NCBI GenBank assembly: GCA_009692555.1
Contig: SHYY01000035.1
Location: forward strand, 1-38,982
Length of the DNA stretch: 38,982 nt
Direction: 5' to 3'
Origin: Myxococcales bacterium
Lineage (GTDB): Bacteria; Myxococcota_A; Polyangia; Palsa-1104; SHYY01
The notes under the pieces are model-generated. The model had not been told where the DNA came from, ran no database searches, and saw only the letters and a list, made by a program, of their open reading frames with translations. Of this stretch, positions 33,954 through 38,982 are shown piece after piece (the first letter of the stretch is position 1; every line of letters begins with the position of its first letter). The position numbers and the translations under genes are program-made.

Positions 33954-34790
33954 TTAGACGCGCGGGGTGCCCTTCGCCGCCACCGCCTGATCGGCCTTGG
34001 GGAGCGCGTCGAGCGCGTGCTGGATCGAGTTCGATTGCCGTGGCTCGAGATCCGGGCGCGCCAGGAGGCCCTGGAGCGCTGCCCGTCCCTCCTCCTGCGT
34101 CGCCGGAAGCTCCGCCAGGAAGCGTGCGCCGGTGAAGGCGGCGGCGAGGTCGGGGACGGCGACCTGCGATCGCGCCGCGCCGATCCGCTCGGCGAGCAGC
34201 TGCGAGCGCGCCTTTCCCTGGTTCCGGTCGAGCCACGATCGCCACTCGGCGGGCGCCACCTCACCGTCGCCTTGCACCCAGGGCGCGCGCTCGCCCACGC
34301 TCGCGTAGGAGATCCGCTGCAGGACGGTCCCGATCAGGTGACGGTCGTCGCTGCGCGGCCCCGCGTCGGGGCGGGCGGCGCGCTCGAGGCCCGCCACCAG
34401 CGGCGCGAGGAGGGCGATATCGCCGGCCCGCGCGACCACGTCGTAGAGACGCCAGCGCACGGTCATGCCGGTGCTGGCGCGATCGAGCAGGACCAGCGCG
34501 GCGCGCGCGGCGTCGGGCCCGCGGGAGATGGCATTCTTCTCCGCCCGGTCGCACCTCTCCACCACCTCGGGCGACGGCCCGATCCGCGAGTACATCGAGT
34601 AGGTGCACTCGCGCGCCAGCTTCTCCACCGCCTGACGCGCCTTGGCGTCTTCGGGCGCGGTGATCGCCGGGTCGTCGAACAGCTTGGGGAAGGTCGAAGC
34701 GCCTTCGCGCGAGGCCGCGGCGCGCCCGCCTCCGCTCGCTGCCAGCGCCAGCCCCGCCGCCATGAGGATCGTCCGGTTCCGCCTGTTCAT
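33954..34790 (-). CDS. Secreted HEAT-like protein of unknown function
   Basis: A 278-residue protein with a signal peptide (MNRRNRTILMAAGLALAASGGG, twin Arg present but without a proper Tat motif). The mature region is helical and HEAT-like (LLAPLVAGLERA, DRHLIGTVLQRISYASVG, AEWRSWLDRNQGKARSQL) and contains one Cys pair (CTYS, RCDR). ATG 34790 has AGGAGAACAGCG upstream. It was probably co-transcribed with, and originally overlapped by ATGA, the cytochrome gene before the insertion described at 34788-34989. Role perhaps in the same periplasmic redox system; unproven. Confidence 0.78.
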   Translation of the reverse strand: MNRRNRTILMAAGLALAASGGGRAAASREGASTFPKLFDDPAITAPEDAKARQAVEKLARECTYSMYSRIGPSPEVVERCDRAEKNAISRGPDAARAALVLLDRASTGMTVRWRLYDVVARAGDIALLAPLVAGLERAARPDAGPRSDDRHLIGTVLQRISYASVGERAPWVQGDGEVAPAEWRSWLDRNQGKARSQLLAERIGAARSQVAVPDLAAAFTGARFLAELPATQEEGRAALQGLLARPDLEPRQSNSIQHALDALPKADQAVAAKGTPRV

Positions 34791-34989
34791 CGCTGTTCTC
34801 CTTTCACAGGGGGACGTTCCCGTCCCCCTTCGACGAGCGAAGCTCGCCGAGCCTCCCCCCACCGCGCGCTTCCCGCGCGAGTTTTCCGGACGCGGCGAGC
34901 CCGTGAGTTCGAGTTCTCGTCGCGGGCGGAAAACTTGACTCCACTCTGACTCATGCATTCCCCGGGAACGGTTACCATCGCTGTTCTCC
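34788..34989. mobile_element. Hairpin-rich insertion flanked by a 14-bp duplication
   Basis: CATCGCTGTTCTCC occurs at 34788-34801 and 34976-34989. The 174 bp between hold GGGGGACG-TTCC-CGTCCCCC (34809-34828), CGAGC-GAA-GCTCG (34834-34846) and an 8-bp GTTTTCCG/CGGAAAAC pair (34881-34888, 34927-34934). Removing one duplicate plus the insert makes the cytochrome end CGA-TGA with TGA overlapping the next gene's ATG. That restored overlap is strong evidence for an insertion. No gene inside. Confidence 0.72.
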
Positions 34990-36111
34990 CTTGTCTGCCA
35001 TCGCCGTCGCGAGCGCGGGGAGGATCCCCTCGGCCACGACGATCTCGTCGAGCACCTGATTGACCCGAAAGGCCCCCGCCATCGGGGTGCTCATCCGCTG
35101 GTAGACCACCCGCCAGCGCACGGCGGTCTCGGGCGCGGGGACCGGCAGCGTCAGCACCACCGTCGGTGCGGGGCCGGTGCCGGGCGGCGGGACGCGGGTG
35201 TCCTTCGCCTGGACGCGCTCGGGTGTGAGGTCACCGCCATTGGGATCGCGCGGCAGGTCGCGGAAGGAGCGCGCCAGCTCCACCGACGGTGCGCGCCGCC
35301 GATCGGGTGCTGCCACCGTGCCAAGCCCGCGCAGCAACTCGGCCCGCACCTCGAGGCGCCGGAACATATCGCCGGTCGGAAACGCGTGGCCGACCTCCGC
35401 CGGGGTGAGGGTCACCGCGATCCGCGAGGCGTCGATGCGCAGGGCGGTGACGTGAACCGCGCGGCGGATCATCGTGGGGTCGGAGATCACCGCGAAGGCG
35501 TGGCTGCGGTGGCGCCCGGCGGCGGTGGCGACCTCCGGCATGTGGCACTTCTGGCAGGGGGTGGCCGCGGCGCTCGATCGGGCGTGCTCGGCGACGGTGT
35601 CCTGCATCGACTCGACCACGCGCTGGTGGGCCTCGGCCGGGAAATCGAACTGGTGGCAGGATGCGCAGGCGGCCGGCGTGGCGAGGCGCGGATCGGCGAG
35701 CACCGGGTGCAGCGCATCGGCCGACGCGGGGCGGGCGCCGACGACGTGATCGGCCTGGACATGGCACGTCGTGCAGCCGACGCCCTCGTGGCGGGCGGTC
35801 GAGGTGGGCGGCGCGGCGGGGTCGCTCTCGGGCGCGTGGCAGCCCCGGCAGAAGGCCATCGGCTCGACGCGGTAGGCCTGCTGGAACACCGGATCGATCC
35901 ACGCCCGGCGGTGCAGCGATGAGCGCCACTCGGCGGCGATCTCCTGGTGACAGCCGACGCAGGAGGCGCTGGAGGTGACCTTGCCGAGGCCGCGCACCAG
36001 GGGGGCGCGGGGGCGCGAGCCGGGGCCGGGCAGCGCGGGAATCCCGTCGGCCGCGGCGGCACTGGCCGCGAGGGCGAGCAGCAGAGCGATCCCGATGTGC
36101 GGCGCCGCCAC
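34972..36111 (-). CDS. Periplasmic pentaheme c-type cytochrome
   Basis: A 379-residue exported protein (signal peptide to ASAAAADG). Five CxxCH haem sites: CVGCH, CRGCH, CTTCH, CASCH and CQKCH, within about residues 50-190. Additional His residues (HRRAWIDP, HLPVL-type and SHAF) can give distal ligands. The C-terminal half is beta-rich without haem, as in cytochrome c554/'multihaem cytochrome with DUF'-type proteins. It may transfer electrons between the membrane and a soluble reductase. The last residue W and stop TAA come from the adjacent insertion; the ancestral end was probably one residue shorter. Confidence 0.9.
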   Translation of the reverse strand: MAAPHIGIALLLALAASAAAADGIPALPGPGSRPRAPLVRGLGKVTSSASCVGCHQEIAAEWRSSLHRRAWIDPVFQQAYRVEPMAFCRGCHAPESDPAAPPTSTARHEGVGCTTCHVQADHVVGARPASADALHPVLADPRLATPAACASCHQFDFPAEAHQRVVESMQDTVAEHARSSAAATPCQKCHMPEVATAAGRHRSHAFAVISDPTMIRRAVHVTALRIDASRIAVTLTPAEVGHAFPTGDMFRRLEVRAELLRGLGTVAAPDRRRAPSVELARSFRDLPRDPNGGDLTPERVQAKDTRVPPPGTGPAPTVVLTLPVPAPETAVRWRVVYQRMSTPMAGAFRVNQVLDEIVVAEGILPALATAMADKGEQRW

Positions 36112-36205
36112 GGGGGATCAGACGCTCGTCAGGCGCGAAAGTTCTCCCCGTCCCGCGATCCGATGAAACGGCGGAACCGGCGCGCGTGCGCCGTATACTT
36201 CTGCG

Positions 36206-36946
36206 ATGTCCGAGCCCACGCCGCCCGACGACTCCGACGCTCCGACCACCCCACGCGCGGCGCTGCTCGTCACTGCGATCGCCGTGATCGCCCTCGAGCG
36301 CCTGGTTCCCTTCGGCCGGCTGATCCTCTACCCGTTCACGCTGCTCGCCACCTGGGTCCACGAGATGGGCCACGGGCTCACCGCGATCCTCGTCGGTGGG
36401 AGCTTCGAGAAGCTGGAAATCTTCGGCGACGCCTCGGGGCTGGCGCACTGCAGTTCGCAGCCCGGCGTGCGCGAGGCGCTGGTGTCGATGGGTGGCCTCC
36501 TCGCCCCGCCGCTCGTCGGTGCGGCGCTGCTCACCCTCGGCCGGGGTCCGCGCCGCGCCAGGGTGCTCCTGTGGCTGCTGGCGGGCGCGCTGGCGCTGTC
36601 CCTCGCCGTCTGGGTGCGCTCCAGCGCCGGCTGGCTGTCGATGGTGCCGCTTTCGCTCCTTGTCGCCGCGGTGGCGCGCTTCGGGGGGCGCGACGGCCGC
36701 CTGCTGTTCGCGCAGTTCCTCGGCGTCCTGCTCGCGCTCGACACCGTCACCCGCATCGACTACCTGTTCACCGCTGGCGCGAAGGTGGGGGGCGTCGATC
36801 GCCCCTCCGACGTCGCCAACGTCGCCCGCGCCCTCGGCGGCCACCACCTCGCCTGGGGCACGCTGCTCGCCGCGATCTCGCTGGTTCTCCTCGCCGCCGG
36901 CCTGTGGGCCGCCTGGCGCCGCCCGCGCGCCGCCGTCTCGCGCTGA
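36206..36946 (+). CDS. M50-type membrane metallopeptidase-like protein
   Basis: A 246-residue integral membrane protein with six or so helices. HEMGH (52-56) in the second helix is the zinc-binding motif of M50 proteases, within TWVHEMGHGLTAILVGG. The second zinc-ligand motif (NxxPxxPLDG) of site-2 proteases is not seen; D/N residues in LDTVTRIDYL might replace it. It belongs with short M50 homologues of unknown substrate. Divergent from the cytochrome gene with a 94-bp gap. Confidence 0.82.
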   Translation: MSEPTPPDDSDAPTTPRAALLVTAIAVIALERLVPFGRLILYPFTLLATWVHEMGHGLTAILVGGSFEKLEIFGDASGLAHCSSQPGVREALVSMGGLLAPPLVGAALLTLGRGPRRARVLLWLLAGALALSLAVWVRSSAGWLSMVPLSLLVAAVARFGGRDGRLLFAQFLGVLLALDTVTRIDYLFTAGAKVGGVDRPSDVANVARALGGHHLAWGTLLAAISLVLLAAGLWAAWRRPRAAVSR

Positions 36947-37004
36947 CCTCGAAATCGGGCGCGCGCTGGTGTAGGTTGGCCCTCCGCAAATCGAGGAGGA
37001 GCCC

Positions 37005-38405
37005 ATGGCCACGTCGGAGCAGGCGATCGCGCGGTACGAGTCGGCGACGGAAGAGCAGCTCGAGGACCTGAAGACGCTGGTGCGGATCCCGAGCGTCTCG
37101 TTCCCCGGCTTCGACGCGGCGCGGGTGCGGGAGAGCGCCGAGGCGACCGCGCGCCTCCTCACCGCGCGTGGCTTCGAGAACGTCCGGCTGCTCGAGGTGC
37201 CGGGCGCGCACCCCTACGTGTTCGGCGAGTGGCTGCGCGCCAATGGGCGCCCGACGGTGCTGCTCTACGCGCATCACGACGTGCAGCCGGCGGGCGAGGA
37301 GGCGAAGTGGCGCACGCCACCCTTCGAGCCGACGATGGGCACGGACGGCCGGCTCTACGGGCGCGGCGCCGCCGACGACAAGGCCGGGATCGTCGTCCAC
37401 ACCGCGGCGCTGCAGGCGTGGCTAAAAGCCGGCGAGCCGCCGGTCAACCTCAAGATCATTGTCGAGGGCGAGGAGGAGGCGGGCAGCGATCACCTCGGCG
37501 AGTTCCTGCGCACCTACAAGCACCTCGTGCAGGCCGATGCGATCGTCCTCACCGATACCGGAAACTTCGAGACCGGCCTCCCGTCGATCACCACCGCGCT
37601 GCGCGGGATCGTGGTGATCACCGTCGAGGTGCGCGCGCTCGCCCAGTCGCTGCACAGCGGGATGTGGGGCGGGCCGGTGCCCGATCCGACGCTGGCGCTG
37701 TGCCGGATGATCGCCGCGGCCTCCAACCCCGATGGATCGATCGCCATCCCCGGGATGTGCGACCGCGTGAGGCCGCTCACCGACGCGGAGCGCGCCGATA
37801 TCCGCGCCCTGCCCACCGACGACGAGCAGTTCCGCAAGCAGGCCGGTCTCCTCGAGGGCGTGGAGCTGCTCGGCGGGCGCCCCCCGTGGGAGCAGAACTG
37901 GCGCCAGCCGTCGCTGGCGGTCAACGCCATCCAGGCCTCTTCGCGCAAGGACGCGCGCAACATCATCAACGAGAGCGCCTGGGCCCGCGTCGGCGTCCGC
38001 CTCGTCCCCGACATGGATCGCGAGGAGACGGTGCGACTCTTGACCGAGCACTTCAAGAAGAGCGCGCCGTGGGGCGTCCACGTCGAGGTGCAGCTCGATG
38101 GCGCGGCCGGCTGGTGGTACACCGATCCCTCGCACCCGGCCTTTCAGGCCGCCAAGCGCGCGCTCGAGAAGGGCTACGATCACAAGGCGGTATTCATGGG
38201 GTGCGGCGGATCGATCCCGTTCGTCGAGCCGTTCGCCACCGAGCTCGGCGGGGTGCCGGCGCTGCTGATCGGCGTCGAGGATCCCTACACCAACGCGCAC
38301 AGCGAGAACGAGTCGGTGCACCTCGGCGATCTGGTGAAGGCGACCCGCTCGGCGATCTACATCTACGAGGAGCTCTCGGCGGTGCTGGGGAAACCGGCGA
38401 AGTAG
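37005..38405 (+). CDS. M20-family metallodipeptidase
   Basis: A 466-residue zinc peptidase. Metal ligands include H91/D92 in YAHHDVQP, D125 in [11 protein letters not shown]157/E158 in EGEEEAGSD, and a late His ([13 protein letters not shown]). The lid domain (residues about 200-340) contains [17 protein letters not shown]. This is the M20A cytosolic dipeptidase/CNDP2-like branch, which cleaves dipeptides. ATG 37005 has GAGGAGC upstream. Function in peptide recycling is inferred from family. Confidence 0.94.
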   Translation: MATSEQAIARYESATEEQLEDLKTLVRIPSVSFPGFDAARVRESAEATARLLTARGFENVRLLEVPGAHPYVFGEWLRANGRPTVLLYAHHDVQPAGEEAKWRTPPFEPTMGTDGRLYGRGAADDKAGIVVHTAALQAWLKAGEPPVNLKIIVEGEEEAGSDHLGEFLRTYKHLVQADAIVLTDTGNFETGLPSITTALRGIVVITVEVRALAQSLHSGMWGGPVPDPTLALCRMIAAASNPDGSIAIPGMCDRVRPLTDAERADIRALPTDDEQFRKQAGLLEGVELLGGRPPWEQNWRQPSLAVNAIQASSRKDARNIINESAWARVGVRLVPDMDREETVRLLTEHFKKSAPWGVHVEVQLDGAAGWWYTDPSHPAFQAAKRALEKGYDHKAVFMGCGGSIPFVEPFATELGGVPALLIGVEDPYTNAHSENESVHLGDLVKATRSAIYIYEELSAVLGKPAK

Positions 38406-38447
38406 ATCGCGGCAACGGGAACGCCTCCCGGACGGCCCCCCGGGTAG

Positions 38448-38692
38448 CGCCAGTCCTTCGTAACCCTGTCGAGGGCTTTCGTAAGGTCGCAGGCGCCTCC
38501 GTAGGCCCGCCTGGCGCTTTCGTAAGGTCGCCTCGCGGTTTCGTAGGGTCGCGGGCACCCTCGCAAGCACCACGAGCGCTTGCGTAAGCTCGACGGGCGC
38601 TTTCGTAAGGTCGACGGGCGCTTTCGTAAGCTCGACGAGCGCTTTCGTAAGCTCGACGGGCGCTTGCGTAAGCTCGACGGGCGCCATGCTCG
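38448..38692. repeat. 21-bp minisatellite, about 11 units
   Basis: Head-to-tail units of about 21 bp, best written GGGCGCTTTCGTAAGCTCGAC. The five units nearest 38692 differ by only one to three bases each; the first five or six are much more diverged, so the array seems to have grown at its right end. Reading frames are open, giving 7-residue repeats (AFVSSTG), but there is no start or SD. It ends directly in an element-type right end with TGA. The gap 38406-38447 shows nothing. Confidence 0.88.
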
Positions 38693-38725
38693 CGTGAGGT
38701 GACCCCTTCCGCCGTCAAGCACTCC
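38691..38725 (+). mobile_element. Diverged right end of a helix-bundle element after the minisatellite (copy D)
   Basis: CGCGTGAGGTGACCCCTTCC and GCCGTCAAGCACTCC align with the right end of copy A (CGTGAGCGGAGGGACCCCCT, CTCCGTTAAGCACC). The TGA of GTGAGG follows the minisatellite as the TGA of copy A follows the hexamers. It lies 10 bp from the left end of copy B, so two elements stand in tandem. Confidence 0.55.
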
Positions 38726-38734
38726 AGCAAGCGG

Positions 38735-38982
38735 GGTGCTTAACAGCGGAGAGGGCCCTCTTGCTGGCTCTTGCTCGTCACGTAGTCGTAGTCGTAGTCG
38801 TAGTCGTAGTCGTCCCGTCCGCGGCGACGGCAATCGAACTTCCTCCCGCAACAAATTCCTCCTGCCAACCGACCCCCCTGGCCACAAAGGAGGATGCCAC
38901 TGCTGGGCTACCAGAAGCTCGACGTCTATCGCCGCGCCATCGAGCTCCTCGCCCTTGCGTCGCAGATCGCGACGAGCGCCCG
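38735..38982 (+). mobile_element. Left part of a helix-bundle element with intact gene start (copy B, cut by window end)
   Basis: The left end GGTGCTTAAC (38735-38744) plus AGCGGAGAGGGCCCTCTTGC matches copy A with one change. (GTAGTC)5 at 38782-38811 and the leader (about 90 bases) follow, also nearly unchanged. The RBS hairpin is kept. The right end, hexamer arm and target duplication lie outside the window. Confidence 0.82.
38894..38982 (+). CDS. Four-helix-bundle protein, 23S rRNA intervening-sequence (S23/IVP) family, partial
   Basis: First 29 residues: MPLLGYQKLDVYRRAIELL then ALASQIATSA, matching the first helix of the S23/four-helix-bundle family (also related to the Avd accessory protein of diversity-generating retroelements). 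ATG 38894 has GGAGG directly upstream in a hairpin. The gene sits inside a terminal-repeat element. Family proteins bind RNA or nucleic acid in some cases; the function here is unknown. The 3' end is beyond the window. Confidence 0.8.
   Translation, partial: MPLLGYQKLDVYRRAIELLALASQIATSA

Noticed and set aside
34881..34934. tRNA-like gene suggested by GTTCGAGTTC within a stem
   Set aside because: No acceptor, D or anticodon arm can be drawn around it.
35231..37162. 643-codon minus-strand frame over the M50 and cytochrome genes
   Set aside because: Its front is antisense to the M50 gene and its rear is the cytochrome region in the wrong frame; no haem motifs are in frame.
38448..38692. CRISPR array
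   Set aside because: The 21-bp units are directly contiguous with no spacers, and no cas gene is present.
38735..38982. Diversity-generating retroelement, because the helix-bundle family includes Avd
   Set aside because: No reverse transcriptase, template repeat or variable repeat is visible. The element's own ends and family match the S23 type better. Sequence beyond the window could change this.

Overview
The window looks like the chromosome of a high-GC (about 70 %) predatory-type deltaproteobacterium, most likely Myxococcota (Polyangia/Haliangia side). The reasons are strong G/C third-position bias with long antisense shadow frames, many small lipoproteins with Asp/Ala/Leu/Pro linkers, a PilZ-plus-PEGA membrane protein of the myxobacterial type, an NtrC-type response regulator next to CBS and UspA proteins, and a type IV pilin. 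No rRNA, tRNA, CRISPR array, phage gene or transposase gene is visible. The taxonomy is inference.

Layout. 0.3-5.1 kb: ALDH7-type aldehyde dehydrogenase, a UPF0104-type membrane protein, DNA polymerase IV, and a DUF4258/YgiT-type toxin-antitoxin pair. 5.3-9.5 kb: a lipoprotein; an HxlR regulator with a frameshifted SRPBCC protein and a TfoX-N protein; a copper type II monooxygenase-like lipoprotein; an HSD10-like dehydrogenase. 9.6-17 kb: long-chain acyl-CoA ligase, two tandem thioredoxin-fold lipoproteins, an acyltransferase/lipase/EamA run and small proteins. 17-25.5 kb: a signalling block of two CBS proteins, a diguanylate cyclase, two UspA proteins, an NtrC-type regulator and a broken hybrid histidine kinase. 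Two promoters here share a pair of 16-bp palindromes exactly 33 bp apart ahead of a sigma-54-like element. 25.9-38.4 kb: membrane mannosyl/arabinosyltransferase-like protein, PilZ-PEGA protein, EutB without EutC, a broken substrate-binding protein, a type IV pilin, a broken Cys-rich lipoprotein, a pentaheme cytochrome, an M50 peptidase and an M20 dipeptidase.

The most unusual content is between the genes. (i) A 344-bp element at 25509-25852 has terminal inverted repeats and lies inside a 12-bp direct duplication. It contains inverted hexanucleotide arms and an internally deleted gene for a 23S-rRNA-intervening-sequence-type four-helix-bundle protein. A second copy with an intact gene start begins at 38735 and runs off the window. 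Solo right ends lie at 32151, 38691 and 25874. The ribosome-binding site of the helix-bundle gene lies in a conserved hairpin, and the right hexamer arm is read as its poly-Thr tail and stop codon. (ii) A 239-bp element with perfect 20-bp inverted ends starting in TA lies between fadD and the thioredoxin pair. (iii) About 174 bp of hairpin-rich DNA is bounded by a 14-bp duplication that split a former ATGA start/stop overlap at 34.8-35.0 kb. (iv) Interrupted GTTSCC hexamer arrays lie at the 3' ends of three genes, and a 21-bp minisatellite lies at 38.45-38.69 kb.

Many secreted or signalling genes carry frameshifts or an in-frame TGA, while the enzyme genes are intact. I cannot tell real decay from assembly error without reads.
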